A stretch of DNA of 64,000 nucleotides from Vicia villosa (Eukaryota > Streptophyta > Magnoliopsida > Fabales > Fabaceae): NCBI RefSeq assembly GCF_029867415.1, contig NC_081183.1:141383951-141447950 (forward strand), given 5' to 3'. The notes below the pieces were generated by a model, which worked only from the letters and a program-made list of their open reading frames with translations, searched no databases and had not been told where the DNA came from. This document shows, piece by piece, positions 12,207 to 25,149 of the stretch. The position numbers were made by a program, and so were the translations under genes. How positions within the stretch are numbered: position 1 is the stretch's first letter; every line of letters starts with the position of its first letter.

Positions 12207-14111
12207 GATGCTCTTATTTATGTTTCTTCTATCTGTAGATATAAAAATTGAATTCTTAGCATCGATGAAATTGAAGAGTAAATATAGAAGAGCTAGTTTT
12301 TAGCTCTAAGATACTACACATTGTTTATAATATGAGTGCAAAAAAATCCGACATCATGAGGAATGCGCTGTGGGAAGCGGATGTTGTGGGGATTAACCAC
12401 GACACTGATTTATCGAAGAAACACTTGGAGAGAGTTTGATAGGGAGACATGACTCACTAGGGACAGACGTAAACCAAAAAGGACTATAAAAGGGAAAGAC
12501 CTAAAGCACAATCGGGAAATAAGAGAGGGAAAAGATATCCTTCAATGGAAGACTCCACTGAATATAAGAAGCAAGAGATACTGATACAACAAGCAGCACT
12601 ACCAACTCAAAGATGAAGGTAGCAAATCCGAAAAAACACTGCCAACTCATAGTTGAATGTAAAGCAAAATGATATCGACTCATGCATGATGGTGAATTGC
12701 CAACTCATAGACGAATGTAGAAGGATACTTCCAACTCATAGATGAAGGCAAAGCAAAATGATACCGACTCATGGATGATAGTGAATTACCAGCTCATAAA
12801 CGAAGGTAAAAAATGAAATATAATCCTCAATCATCGATGATGGTAAAACAAAAAGATTAGACCGACTCACAGACGAAGGTGAACAGGATGTTGTGATGAT
12901 AAACTTCTCAAAATTTTTGGTCTTCCACCTAAACCTGGTCTCAGCTTTTTCTTTAACCAAGGATTCCTCTTGGAAAGGGTAATAAACCTCCCATTATTTC
13001 TGGTATACAACCTGGAACACCTCTAAGTTTCTTTTTTAACCAAATATTCCAACAGAAAATGGTAAACAAACAAGTTTCTCAAATAAGGAGACTGATATTT
13101 GCTGGTGATCAAGCTCAACTTTAATCATGAATCACAACAGGCTTCTTAAATAAAGAGGCAACCACCTGCTAGGAAAAAGACATCTGGCAAACTCTGTTGC
13201 ATCATAACAAACTTCCTTGCGGGAAACACGCAAAAGAGATAGTCATTTGCTATGGAAACAAAAATTCTATCTGACTGGGTCATGCAACCTTCTCTACATG
13301 AGATATCCTGAAGAGATAGTCACATGTTGCATAACTGTTGAGGAAATAAGATCTAATATTATGGAACCAGTTTTCTCTACTGAGTAAAAACAAGATTCAG
13401 AAGATATAAGGAAAGGTCTTCTCCGTCATCAAGGTTTCCAGCCTAGAGAGGTCAAAAGTTGTTGCAAGTGACCAAATTCTATCTAGGGACAAACTAGAGA
13501 GAAAAAGAAAAGGAAAAAAAGAAATGAAAAAGTTTTGAAAGAAAAAGTGGCAACATTTTGTGCCGACCAATGTGAATTAAGGGTGTAGCATTTAAACTAA
13601 GAGAAATGATAAATAAAGTTGTGAATGGTTAAAGAGTGAAAATGAATGCTCTTCTAGATCTTAGCAACTTTGTTTCAAATATCTCTAGATATGAACCATC
13701 TTTGTTAATCAAGACGCATTATAGTCCTTGAAAGTTCTTGGTGACTTGTTCTTTTATATGCTTTCTTTGTGATTTATTTGGATAAGTGCATAAGTTGATC
13801 AAGATGCTAGCAAGATTTTTGGGTGTTAGTCAAGTCCCTCAGTTTGTTCTTTATCATTTGATGAAGAAGTATGCTAGGTTTGATTCATAATTGAACATTA
13901 TAATGTATGACATTAGTTTTGTGTTTAGAATTTTTTTCATGATTATGGTTTTATTCTACTATAGTGGTAAGTCTCACCTTCATTGTGCTTTAAAAATTTT
14001 GAACCATGCATTTGTCATCTTTTCTTAAAACTTGTTTGATCATGTGAAGTCTTAGAAATTTCTCTTGTTTCTTTAGGTTAGTAAGACTTTTGTTTGAAGA
14101 CAAACAAAGTT
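12207..14111 (+). other. Retroelement leader/3' region, no gene
   Basis: Follows the Ogre-like LTR. It holds the imperfect repeat cluster at 12580-12880, a purine-rich stretch at 13500-13545 and, near 14090, a GAAGACAAACAAAGTTCTAAG motif that continues as TTGGGGAGAATAG after the solo LTR at 14117-15419. That resembles the sequence before the 3' LTR of Athila/Tat elements. No coding region is supported. Confidence 0.45.
12580..12880 (+). repeat. Imperfect tandem repeats (AACTCATAGATGAAGG-type)
   Basis: At least seven diverged units of the form (C/G)CAACTCATAGATGAAGG or CGACTCATGGATGATGG, separated by GCAAAATGATA-like spacers. Spacing is irregular, about 40-60 bp. It looks like an internal repeat of an old gypsy element. 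Confidence 0.55.
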
Positions 14112-14116
14112 CTAAG

Positions 14117-15419
14117 TGTTAGAACAAGATTTGGTTCTGCATTCAATCTTTAATTTTGATGACAACAATACATATATTTTTTACGTAACAATTTTTTACT
14201 CTAATAGTTTCTTGAGTGTGCAGATTCATTATTTTGATTGATAAAGGATTATTGTCAGCAAGATCATCAAAATCAGCATTGACACACATCAGAAGAACTA
14301 TTAATCCTTTATGAAGTGACATCATCAAAAGAATTCGTCAGAAAAGAATTCACTATTAATCCTTTCTGAAGAATGTTGAATGATTCATCAAAATAGGATT
14401 TTCAAGTGTTTCTAAAGATAAGTTACTCGTCCATATGAGAAGTCATGATTTCAAGATCAGATAAGCTTTTGCTTCCAACTCAAAAATCAAGATGCGTCAT
14501 TCAGATTAGGTGTTTCATTCAAATCTGAAGACTTAACTCTCTTTGGACGTTTATGTTACTTGATCTCTTCCATGCTCTTTCTACTTGAGATTAGAAGTAC
14601 ATTTCAAAGAAGAAAGAACAGAAACTTGCGCTAGAAGCTAGATGGTACAATAGTACATTATCATATCCACTACTGCAAGGACGTATGTATGAACCAATTT
14701 TTGTGTGTTATTTGTCCCCCACAATCTTTTTGGATCCATTACATCAGCTAGAAAGGAAAGGAACGTCTCGTCCTTCTCAACGGTCTTCTTCTTGAGACTA
14801 TATATATGAGACACTCTCCATTGAAGAATGCTTCTAATTTACTACTCATTCACTGAAGCTGCTCAAGCTATACAAATATATTTCAAACTCATCATACATA
14901 TATTTAAAGAGAAAAGAAAAGAGAAAGAAAAAAGAAAATCTAAGAGAGATTATTCTAAACACTCCTTTGTGAGAAATTTATATATAAGAATCTCTATAAC
15001 ACAAGAGTTGTTGCTCATTCGTTGTGTTAGAATTTGTTCAAAAGAGTTGTTTTCATTTTCTTTTTTAGAAGCGCTATTTTGTAAACACTTTCAATTGTAA
15101 ATCAATTGAGATTTGTATTCCTTAAGTGATGAGGTAGTTAGTATGTATACTTGAGAGGGCTAAGGTGTCTTTCTAGACTCTTAGAGATTGTTTGTAATCT
15201 TTCAAGATTAGTGGATTAAGTTCTTTTGTAACACGAAATCACCTTGGCGGGAGGATAAGATTAACCTTTTCAAAGGTAATCTTGTAAAACCCGAACGTGT
15301 TCTTATTCTTTCACTTTTCATCTATCTCAATGTTTGTGGTGAGTAGTTTTTCTAGAAGAAAAAGTTTTTTTAGAAAACCAAATTCAAACCACCCCTTCTT
15401 GTGTTTTCCGCAACATTCA
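14117..15419 (+). mobile_element. Solo LTR of a Sirevirus/Maximus-type Ty1/copia element
   Basis: Begins TGTTAGAACAAGATTTGG and ends ...CGCAACATTCA, flanked on both sides by CTAAG (14112-14116 and 15420-15424), a perfect 5-bp target duplication. The start and overall plan match the LTRs at 53310 and 61822, including a TATATATGAGACAC-type promoter region near 14800 and the AATCACCTTGGCGGGAGG block near 15240. At 1303 bp it is somewhat longer than those copies. The lack of internal sequence implies LTR-LTR recombination. The frame at 14828-15100 lies in this LTR and is not a gene. Confidence 0.85.
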
Positions 15420-15622
15420 CTAAGTTGGGGAGAATAGATAAGGGCCATATTATATTGAATAGTTGTATGAAGTAGTGACACTTATTAACTTGATTCATTG
15501 GATTCACAAGTCAAAACCTCAACTTTCTTGTATATATTAGCTTTAGAGGGTTATCAAGTAAATATTGTGTAGATTAGTCATTTGCAACTCATTTTGTAGG
15601 TATGTTTGCATTGGAGGAGCTT

Positions 15623-17431
15623 TGTAACATGCCAAACTTTCTTATTTAATTAGTTTAATTAAACTTTTAAATTAATTAATTTGAATTAGCATTTTATTGG
15701 AATTATATGGAAAGAAATATAAAATGTTAAGTTGTTGGGCCTTATGGTGGAATTAGTAATGTGGGGGTGTAAGTGTGAAGGAGCCCATTTCTAATTTTAT
15801 GTTTTTCATAAAATAAGCAAAACAAGAGGAGAAAGAATTAGAACGTGAAAACAAGAAGTTGTGAGAAGAGGAGCTGAAGAACGTGAAAGAGAACCAAAGA
15901 GGAAGAAGACCCATCCAAGAATTTGGCTAAGGTAAGGGGGGACTTGTCTGATTATCATCTATTATCGGGTTAGGGGTTGATAGCATAGAATAGATGTAGA
16001 ATTCGTATCGATTGACTCATATGATAGAGTTAGGGATTTGAGTCAATTTGGATGATGTTGAGTTTCAAATTGATAAAGTATGTGTAAATGCTTGTTTGTG
16101 ATGTTGATTGTGTTTGAATGTGTTGTTGAGGCATGAAATGACATGGAATAATTGTGAATTGATTCTGTTTTTCGTGTATGGTCGAAATGATTCGATTTGG
16201 GTTGTGTTGGATGGAAATAAGCTGCTGTCAAAAGTGCTTTTTTGCTGTTACAGGTGATGTAACCGGTTACGTTCGGGCTTGTAACCGGTTACGGTTGTGA
16301 AAAACGGGGTTTTTGGGCTAGTTACGAGTTCGTAACCGGTTACGGCTGAAACGTTTTTGAAAATTTGTTCTTCGTAACCCGTTACGCTTTTTCTGTAACC
16401 CGTTACGGCTGAAGGTTTTTGAAAAATGAATCATTTTAGAAAACTCATAACTTTTGAACCGTTGGTCCGTTTTGTATGCCGTTTCGAGCTAAACGAACCT
16501 TGTGAAATAATCTATGTGATGATTAATGATGCGATTGTGATTGAATGATGCATATATATATATATAAACATACTGTGATGATGATGTGATGATGATGATG
16601 ATGATGATGATTATGATGAAATGAGTATTTGATGATGTTACTCATAGACTTGACGATTGTATAAGTATGTTCATGTATGTTTGCATTCATTCATATTTAT
16701 TGATGATGCTGTATCCATGATGATGTGTTGGATCAGTAAAGGGCATGATTCCCATTGTGTGGAATCTGTGCTGGCAGGGCCGTATCTTGATGATGTTGGA
16801 TCGGTCATGGGTTATTCCCATTTGATGATGTTGGTACCACATGCATAGTGTCAGTTCATACATATACATAATTTTATAACATGATTGGATGTATTCCAGT
16901 GTTATAAATATTGAGGGTGTGTTGGTTGACTGTTTGTGATGAATGAAACTTGTCTGAATGCCTGTTTATGAAACAATTGGGTGAACAATGCAGCTATGAT
17001 GTGTTATTGCTTTATAACCTTATAACATTTGTTAATTATGATGAAGACTCACCCTTACATGTTGTAATTTTTAGATTAAGGATAGCGGCTGTTCGACTCG
17101 GTGAGGATTAGCTCATGAGTCAGTTGTTTAGTTAGCGTCAGGTGTCATGCTCTGATAGTTGTGACACTGGGGACGCGATGTTTAGAGTTTATGTTTATAA
17201 CTCTAGTTATGTTTTGATGTTTGAAGGATTAGTTTTAAAGATGTTAAACTTAATCTTCTTGATTTAATTCCGCTGTGTTGACATGAATTGTTTTAATTAA
17301 TGAGAATTGCCTCAGTGAATGCATGACATGACTGAACGATGTTTTTAATTTATTTAGAATTATGGCACCCTTATTTCATGTACTCTGAATAAACTTATTT
17401 AATTCGCCGGGGGGTTTAGAAGGGTGTTACA
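15623..17431 (+). repeat. Chromovirus 5' LTR
   Basis: 1809 bp. It contains a cluster of GTAACCGGTTAC palindromes (16259-16343), a GATGAT/GATGTTG-rich section at 16575-16830 and a (TA)n run near 16553. The small frames inside (for example 16043-16231 and 16657-16848) recur in the 3' LTR and are not genes. Confidence 0.92.
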
Positions 17432-17435
17432 ATAG

Positions 17436-17447
17436 TGGTATCAGAGC
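17436..17447 (+). promoter_or_regulatory. Primer-binding site (initiator Met tRNA)
   Basis: TGGTATCAGAGC lies five bases after the 5' LTR and is the standard plant retrotransposon site complementary to the 3' end of initiator methionine tRNA. Confidence 0.9.
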
Positions 17448-17562
17448 ATAGTCGGTCGTTGTGACCAGAGTCTTAGTTTCAGTCTTTCCTGTATGCGACT
17501 AGTACGAGCTAACTTGTCGATACTTTTGTTCTGATTAAATTGTTTGTGATTTAAGCAGAGCA

Positions 17563-19362
17563 ATGGCTGGAAGAGGAGGAAGAAACGATGATGCTATCGC
17601 TGAGGCTCTGGGCATGATTGTTGGTGTGCTGGGAGGAAATGCCGGAGGAGCAGGGATTGGTGCTGATAGACAACTAGGGAATTTTCAGAGGAACAATCCT
17701 CCGTTGTTCAAGGGTACGCATGATCCTGAAGGTGCTCAGAAGTGGCTGAAAGAGATCGAACGGATTTTCAGGGTCATTGATTGTGCCGAAAATCTAAAAG
17801 TGAGGTATGGTACGCATATGTTGTCCGAAGAAGCTGATGACTGGTGGATGACGACCAGACCTGAACTGGAGGCTGATGATGTGGATATTTCTTGGGCTGT
17901 GTTCAAGAGAGAGTTTTTGAGAAGGTACTTCCCAGAGGACGTACGAGGCCGAAAGGAAATTGAATTTCTGGAGTTGGTTCAAGGTAATATGAAAGTACCA
18001 GAGTATGCTTCAAAGTTCGTTGAGTTGGCGAAGTACTACGTTCACTACAACAACGATGAAGCTAGTGAATTCTCAAAGTGCATCAAATTTGAGAACGGTC
18101 TCCGTGATGAGATTAAGCAAGGAATCAGGTATCCGAGGATTCGGAGATTTGTTGATTTGGTGGACTGTAGCAGGATCTTTGAAGAAGATAACCTTAAGCT
18201 AAAGTCATCTCACTCTCGCGAGTTGGTTGACAGAAAGGGTAAGAAGCCTATGGAAAAAGGAAAACCATATGGTAATGGTAATCCAAAGACTGGTGGTTGG
18301 AAGAAGCCTAGTGGGGGAGACTCCAGTGCTTTTGTTAGATGCTACAACTGTGGCGAGGCTGGACACTGTAGGAATGAGTGTAAGCTGAATCAGAAAAAGT
18401 GTTTCAAGTGTGAGGAAGTGGGTCATGTTGCTGCTGATTGCAAGAAGAAGATTGTGACTTGTTACAATTGTGGTGAAGAAGGCCACATTAGCCCACAGTG
18501 TCCTAAACCGAAGAAGAACCAAGCGGGAGGAAAGGTTTTTGCCTTGTCTGGGTCAGAGACTACTCCAGAGGATAGACTAATTAAAGGCACGTGTTTCATT
18601 CATGGCACACCTTTAGTTGCAATTATAGATACTATAGCAACTCATTCTTTTATTTCATTGGATTGCGCTAAAAGGCTGAATTTAGAAATATCTGAAATAA
18701 ATGGAAGCATGGTTATTGATACTCCTGCGTCGGGTTCAGTAACTACTTCATCTCCTTGTTTGAATTGTCCTGTTGATGTTTTTGGTAGAGAATTTGGAAT
18801 GGACTTAGTCTGTCTTCCATTGAAACAACTCGATATCATCCTGGGAATGAATTGGTTGGAATTCAACCGTGTTCACATCAACTGTTTTACGAAGACGGTA
18901 ATTTTTCCCGAAGCTGTTAATGCTGATGATCTGGACATGACAGCTAGACAAGTGAAAGAAGCCATTGAGGACGGGGCGACGATGTTTATGTTGTTCGCAA
19001 TGATGGACCTAAAAGAGAAGGTAGTACGTACTGAATTACCTGTAGTATGTGAATTTCCGGAACTTTTCCCTGAAGATGTGAATGACTTACCACCGGAAAG
19101 AGAAGTAGAGTTTACTATTGAACTGATTCCGGGAACTAGTCCAGTGTCGATGGCACCATATCGTATGTCACCATCAGAGTTGGCCAAATTGAAGAAGCAA
19201 TTAGAAGAGTTGCTTGAGAAGAAATTCATTCGTCCGAGTGTGTCTCCGTGGGGTGCACCGGTATTGTTGGTAAAGAAGAAAGAGGGTTCTATGAGACTAT
19301 GTAGATTACCGACAATTAAACAAGGTTACTATCAAGAATCGGTATCCATTGCCGAGGATTGA
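17563..19362 (+). pseudogene. gag-protease and start of RT (chromovirus), frameshifted
   Basis: Starts at the first ATG after the PBS (MAGRGG). Residues 40-225 form the retrotransposon gag domain. Three CCHC zinc knuckles follow at about 260-273 (CYNCGEAGHCRNEC), 280-293 (CFKCEEVGHVAADC) and 300-313 (CYNCGEEGHISPQC). The aspartic protease active site at residue 356 reads DTIATHSFIS, where the family has DTGATHSFIS, so the catalytic glycine is replaced. RT begins around residue 525. Relative to the expected [12 protein letters not shown], two bases (GT) are missing near 19302, which shifts the frame; the last 20 or so residues are therefore out of frame and RT resumes in the frame read from 19349. 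Domain assignment is secure; loss of function is inferred from the lesions. Confidence 0.92.
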
Positions 19363-20080
19363 TGACTTGATGGATCAGCTGGTTCGAGCTTGTGTATTTA
19401 GTAAAATTGATCTGAGGTATGGATATCACCAAATTCGAGTGAAGGAAGACGATATTCAGAAGACGGTGTTTAGAACAAGGTATGGGCATTACGAATATTC
19501 GGTGATGCCATTTGGAGTTACAAATGCACCTCGTGTTTTTATGGAGTATATGAATAGGATTTTCCATCCTTATCTTGATAAGTTTGTGGTAGTATTTATA
19601 GACGATATTTTGGTATACTCCAAGAACAAAGAAGAGCATGCGGAACATCTCAGAACTGTGTTAGAATTATTGAAAGAGAAGAAACTTTTCGCCAAATTGT
19701 CAAAGTGTGAATTTTGGTTGAATGAGGTTAGTTTTATTGGACATGTGATTTCTAAGAATGGTATTGTTGTTGATCCTATGAAGATAGAAGCGGTATCTCA
19801 GTGGGAAGCTCTGAAATCAGTGTCGGAAATTCGTAGTTTTCTTGGTCTTGCAGGTTACTACAGAAAGTTTATAGAAGGCTTTTCCAAGTTAGCGTTGCCA
19901 TTAACTAAATTGACCAGGAAGGGTCAGACTTTTATTTGGGATGCAAAATGTGAAGAAGGATTCCAAGAGTTGAAGAAGAGACTGACGAGTGCTCCTATCT
20001 TGATTTTGCCGAATCCGGCAGAATCCTTTGTTGTTTATTGCGATGCTTCGTTGATGGGTTTAGGTGGTGTATTGATGTAG
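19303..20080 (+). pseudogene. Reverse transcriptase segment of the chromovirus polyprotein, ends at TAG
   Basis: After the 2-bp deletion the polyprotein continues as [15 protein letters not shown], through [13 protein letters not shown] and the catalytic FIDD box (gac-gat at 19601-19606), then the connection domain with [13 protein letters not shown]. RNase H starts with VVYCDAS. The frame closes at TAG (20078-20080), where related elements have a glutamine codon before [13 protein letters not shown], and the same frame resumes at once downstream. A nonsense mutation of one Gln codon is the simplest reading. Confidence 0.9.
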
Positions 20081-21928
20081 AATCAACAAGTGGTCGCGTA
20101 TGCGTCGAGACAACTCAAAGTGCATGAAAGGAATTATCCGACTCATGATTTAGAACTTGCAGTTGTGGTTTTTGTTTTGAAGTTGTGGCGACATTATTTG
20201 TACGGTTCGAGGTTTGAGGTGTTCAGTGACCACAAGAGTCTGAAGTATCTCTTTGACCATAAAGAGCAGAATATGAGACAGAGGAGGTGGTTAGAATTCT
20301 TGAAGGACTATGATTTTGGTTTGAATTACCATCCTGGTAAGGCAAACATAGTTGCTGATGCATTGAGTAGGAAGACTTTGCATATGTCTATGTTAATGGT
20401 TAGAGAATTGGATTTAATTGAACAATTCAGAGATTTGAGTTTGGTATGTGAAGGTACTCCTACTAGTGTTAAATTAGGTATGCTGAAGCTGACTAGCGGT
20501 ATTCTTGAAGAGATCAGAGAGGGTCAGAAAGCTGATGTTGAGTTAATCGATAAGTTGACTTTGATTAATCAAGGTAAAGGAGGTGAACTCCGAGTCGACG
20601 AGAATGGTATATTGAGGTTTGGAGACAAAGTTTGTGTTCCTGATGTTGCTAAGCTCTGGAAGAGTATTCTAGAAGAAGGACACCGTAGTGGATTAAGTAT
20701 TCACCCTGGTGCTACCAAGATGTATCATGATTTGAAAAAGCTATTTTGGTGGCCTGGAATAAAGAAGGAAATTGCTGAATTTGTGTTCTCTTGTTTGACA
20801 TGTCAGAAGTCAAAGGTTGAACATCAGAAGCCATCTGGATTTATGCAACCGATGTTTATTCCTGAGTGGAAGTGGGATAGCATATCAATGGATTTTGTTT
20901 ATGGATTGCCGAGAACTGTTAAGAATTGTGAAGCTATCTGGGTTGTTGTGGACAGGTTGACAAAGTCTGCACATTTCATACCAGTGAGGATGGAATATTC
21001 GATGGAGAAGTTGGCTCAGTTATATATTGAGAAAATAGTTAGCTTACATGTTATTCCTTCAAGTATCGTGTCTGACAGAGATCTAAGATTTACGTCGAAG
21101 TTCTGGGAAGGTTTGGAGAGGGCTTTGGGTACTAAGCTAAGATTGAGCTTTGCCTATCATCCACAGACGGATGGAAAGGCTGAGAGGACGATTCAGTCGT
21201 TGGAAGATTTGTTGCGTGCCTGTGTGCTGGAAAAAGGAGGTGCTTGGGATAGTTATCTGCCTTTGATTGAGTTTACCTACAACAACAGTTTTCATTCGAG
21301 TATTGGTATGGCTCCGTTTGAAGCTTTGTATGGTCGGAGGTGTAGGACGCCTTTATGTTGGTATGAATCTGGTGAGAGTGTCGTGATTGGACCTGAAACT
21401 GTACAACAGACTACGGAGAAGATTAAGATGATTCAAGAGAAGATGAAAGCTTCTCAGAGTCGTCAGAAGAGTTATCATGACAAGATGAGGAAAACACTTG
21501 AATTTCAAGAGGGAGATCATGTGTTTATGAGGGTTACTCCTATGACGGGTATTGGTCGAGTTTTGAAGTCAAAGAAGTTAACTCCGCGCTTTATTGGACC
21601 GTTTCAGATTTCTGAAAAAGTGGGAGAAGTAGCTTATCGTATTGCTTTGCCACCGATGCTTGCAAATTTACATGACGTATTTCATGTATCTCAGTTGAGG
21701 AAGTACGTTGCAGATCCATCCCATGTGATTCAGGTAGATAATGTACAGGTGAAAGATAACTTGACTGTTGAAACTTTACCTGTGAGGATTGAAGATCGGA
21801 AGCTGAAACAGTTGTGTGGCAAGGAAATAACTTTGGTCAGGGTAGCTTGGGGAGGACCGGCTGATGGGAATGTCACCTGGGAGTTGGAAAGCCAGATGAA
21901 AGATTCCTATCCGGAACTCTTTGCTTGA
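20081..21928 (+). pseudogene. RNase H, integrase and chromodomain of the chromovirus polyprotein
   Basis: In the same frame as the RT segment. RNase H continues with [18 protein letters not shown] and [15 protein letters not shown]. The integrase zinc finger is [13 protein letters not shown] with CLTCQ. The catalytic core keeps its Asp in SMDFVYGLP, Asp in [12 protein letters not shown] and Glu in [11 protein letters not shown] basic C-terminal region follows, then a chromodomain (LVRVAWGG...VTWELE...YPELF) in the last 50 residues, expected to guide integration to marked chromatin. The listed frame could open at GTG 20090, but this is the back half of a polyprotein, not a separate gene. Confidence 0.92.
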
Positions 21929-21957
21929 GGTATGTTTTCGAGGACGAAAACTCTTTT

Positions 21958-21970
21958 AGTGGGGGAGAGT
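21958..21970 (+). promoter_or_regulatory. Polypurine tract of the chromovirus
   Basis: AGTGGGGGAGAGT sits directly before the 3' LTR, where plus-strand synthesis would be primed. Confidence 0.85.
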
Positions 21971-23795
21971 TGTAACATCCCAAAATTTCTTATTTAATTA
22001 GTTTAATTAAACTTTTAAATTAATTAATTTGAATTAGCATTTTATTGGAATTATATGGAAAGAAATATAAAATGTTAAGTTGTTGGGCCTTATGGTGGAA
22101 TTAGTAATGTGGGGGTGTAAGTGTGAAGGAGCCCATTTCTAATTTTATGTTTTTCATAAAATAAGGAAAACAAGAGGAGAAAGAATTAGAACGTGAAAAT
22201 AAGAAGTTGTGAGAAGAGGAGCTGAAGAACGTGAAAGAGAACCAAAGAGGAAGAAGACCCATCCAAGAATTTGGCTAAGGTAAGGGGGGACTTGTCTGAT
22301 TATCATCTATTTCGGGTTAGGGGTTGATAGCATAGAATAGATGTAGAATTCGTATCGATTGAGTCATATGGTAGAGTTAGGGATTTGAGTCAATTTGGAT
22401 GATGTTGTGTTTCAAATTGATAAAGTATGTGTAAATGCTTGTTTGTGATGTTGATTGTGTTTGAATGTGTTGTTGAGGCATGAAATGACATGGAATAATT
22501 GTGAATTGATTCTATTTTTCGTGTATGGTCAAAATGATTCGATTTGGGTTGTGTTGGATGGAAATAAGCTGCTGTCAAAAGTGCTTTTTTTGCTGTTACA
22601 GGTGATGTAACCGGTTACGTTCGGGCTTGTAACCGGTTACGGTTGTGAAAAACGGGGTTTTTGGGCTAGTTACGAGTTCGTAACCGGTTACGGTATTGTT
22701 CGAAACCGGTTATGGCTGAAACGTTTTTGAAAATTTGTTCTTCGTAACCCGTTACGCTTTTTCTGTAACCCGTTACGGCTGAAGGTTTTTGAAAAATGAA
22801 TCATTTTAGAAAACTCATAACTTTTGAACCGTTGGTCCGTTTTGTGTGTCGTTTCGAGCTAAACGAACCTTGTGAAATAATCTATGTGATGATTAATGAT
22901 GTGATTGTGATTGAATGATGCATATATATATATATAAACATACTATGATGATGATGTGATGATGATGATGATGATTATGATGAAATGAGTATTTGATGAT
23001 GTTACTCATAGACTTGACGATTGTATAAGTATGTTCATGTATGTTTGCATTCATTCATATTCATTGATGATGTTGTATCCATGATGATGTGTTGGATCAG
23101 TAAAGGGAATGATTCCCATTGTGTGGAATCTATGCTGGCAGGGCCGTATCTTGATGATGTTGGATCGGTCATGGGTTATTCCCATTTGATGATGTTGGTA
23201 CCACATGCATAGTGTTAGTTCATACATATGCATAATTTTATAACATGATTGGATGTATTCCAGTGTTATAAATATTGAGGGTGTGTTGGTTGACTGTTTG
23301 TGATGAATGAAACTTGTCTGAATGCCTTTTTATGAAACAATTGGGTGAACAATGCAGCTATGATGTGTTATTGCCTTATAACCTTATAACATTTGTTAAT
23401 TATGATGAAGACTCACCCTTACATGTTGTAATTTTCAGATTGAGGATAGCGGCTGTTCGACTCGGTGAGGATTAGCTCATGAGTCAGTTGTTTAGTTAGC
23501 GTCAGGTGCCATGCTCTGATAGTTGTAACACTAGGGACGCGATGTTTAGAGTTTATGTTTATAACTCTAGTTATGCTTTGATGTTTGAAGGATTAGTTTT
23601 AAAGATGTTAAACTTAATCTGCTTAATTTAATTCCGCTGTGTTGACATGAATTGTTTTAATTAATGAGAATTGCCTCAGTGAATGCATGACATGACTGAA
23701 CGATGTTTTTAATTTATTTGGAATTGTGGCACCCTTATTTCATGTACTCAGAATAAACTTATTTAATTCGCCGCGGGGTTTAGAAGGGTGTTACA
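21971..23795 (+). repeat. Chromovirus 3' LTR
   Basis: 1825 bp, the same plan as the 5' copy. It carries one more AACCGGTTA-type motif (about 22 bp extra near 22690-22715) than the 5' LTR and a shorter GATGAT run. Confidence 0.92.
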
Positions 23796-23800
23796 AGCTT

Positions 23801-25145
23801 GCATTATCAAGAGACAAAGAAATAGCTTCAACATGCAATTTTCGAACAAAAGATACCTGTAAGATGGGGTTGAGTGCAAGAGAAGTGCCATCAAAAAGCA
23901 AAATTCCAGTGAGGTTCGCGTTGAGCGCGCCTTAGAATCTCTACAGCGCTGAGAGCCATATACCTGCACGGAGCGCCATTTAGGAAGGTTTAGCTATTTT
24001 TTTGATAGTTGCACAGAGCGTAACCTATCAGCGCTGACTGTGAGTTTCTTTTTCAATTATCTATAAATACTTTTCCAATTCATTATTTTAAGGTTAGACA
24101 CTATTTTTTTAGAGATAAATACACCAACAACATGAGAAAAAATCATAATCAAGGAAATCAGAGATGAATACACAATAATAGTTGACTACTCAACTTTGAT
24201 GCTTGTTCATCTCTTATCTTTTCTTATGAAGTAAGCTACCATGATTATGTGTAGATAAATCTCTCGTGTTAGGATTGGATGTAATTAATTGTATTTGTAT
24301 GTATTTATTCTGATCATTGTTATGTGAACTAGTTATGAATCAATATTGATGTTATCTTTGTTTTCATGTTAATTTAATGGGTTTGAATCATTATTGAGAA
24401 ATATCTTTCAAGTCTTGACCTAAGATTATCATCTATTAAACATCAAAGTCTAGAGATATAGATGGGATTTGATATTCACTTGTATTAAGTCTTAATGTTA
24501 TTATATTGCTTAATAGATTAAGATATCATCGATTAAGTAATACGGTAAAATCAACGTCACCAGTTAGACATAAGCAGTGTCGAAGAGTGATACGTGATAA
24601 TAGCATTGAATAACTAGGTTTACATAATATACCGGTTGAATATATATGAAATAGTTATCAATTGAGTATTTTAGAGTATTTTGAGTTATTTTAGATTTGT
24701 AGAGATTGTTGTAGAGTTGATGTGTATATCAGTGTTGTGTAAATTGAGTTGCTGGGTAATAATATAATTTTACTTTGTTCTTGATTTTTAATATAAATAT
24801 TGAGTCGTAACTGAATTATGTTTTCAAAGAGAAACTTTTTTGAGTATGAGTTGAATTTTTCAGAGAGAACTATCGTGTTGGCCTTGCATTGGCAAACTTA
24901 TGGTTCCGAGAGAACCTTGTTTCAATGTGATTAAGAGAGATCCTTGTTTTGAGGTGGTTCAGAGAGAACTTTGTTTTGAGTAAGAGATATGAGTATTGTT
25001 GTTGTTGATTATGAGGTTGAATAATAGTTCTTCTTGACTTTTGAAAAAACCCCATAAAAAAAGTTGCATGAATTCCCCTATCATTTGAAGATTCTCTCAT
25101 TTTTATCTTCATCATATTCAGTCATCAAAAAAGATGACATGTCAA
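23801..25145. other. Old gypsy LTR-like sequence, no gene
   Basis: GCGCTGAGCGC-like motifs (23915-24040), a TATAAATA box at about 24061 and AT-rich leader-like sequence resemble an Athila-type LTR and leader. It continues the flank interrupted by the chromovirus at AGCTT. No open frame here has domain support. Confidence 0.35.
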
Positions 25146-25149
25146 GTTT

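Larger units (their letters stand above)
15623..23795 (+). mobile_element. Complete Ty3/gypsy chromovirus-type retrotransposon with broken polyprotein
   Basis: LTRs at 15623-17431 and 21971-23795 begin TGTAAC and end GTTACA, and the element is flanked by a perfect AGCTT duplication (15618-15622 and 23796-23800). A primer-binding site follows the 5' LTR and a purine tract precedes the 3' LTR. The order gag, protease, RT, RNase H, integrase, chromodomain is that of plant chromoviruses, and three zinc knuckles plus the C-terminal chromodomain suggest the Tekay/Del clade. A 2-bp deletion, a TAG stop and an altered protease motif make this copy non-autonomous. The LTRs differ at a few tens of sites and by one indel of about 22 bp, so insertion is moderately old. 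Confidence 0.93.

Noticed and set aside
18205..18522. Minus-strand frame of 105 residues in the chromovirus gag
   Set aside because: It is the shadow of the gag zinc-knuckle region on the other strand.
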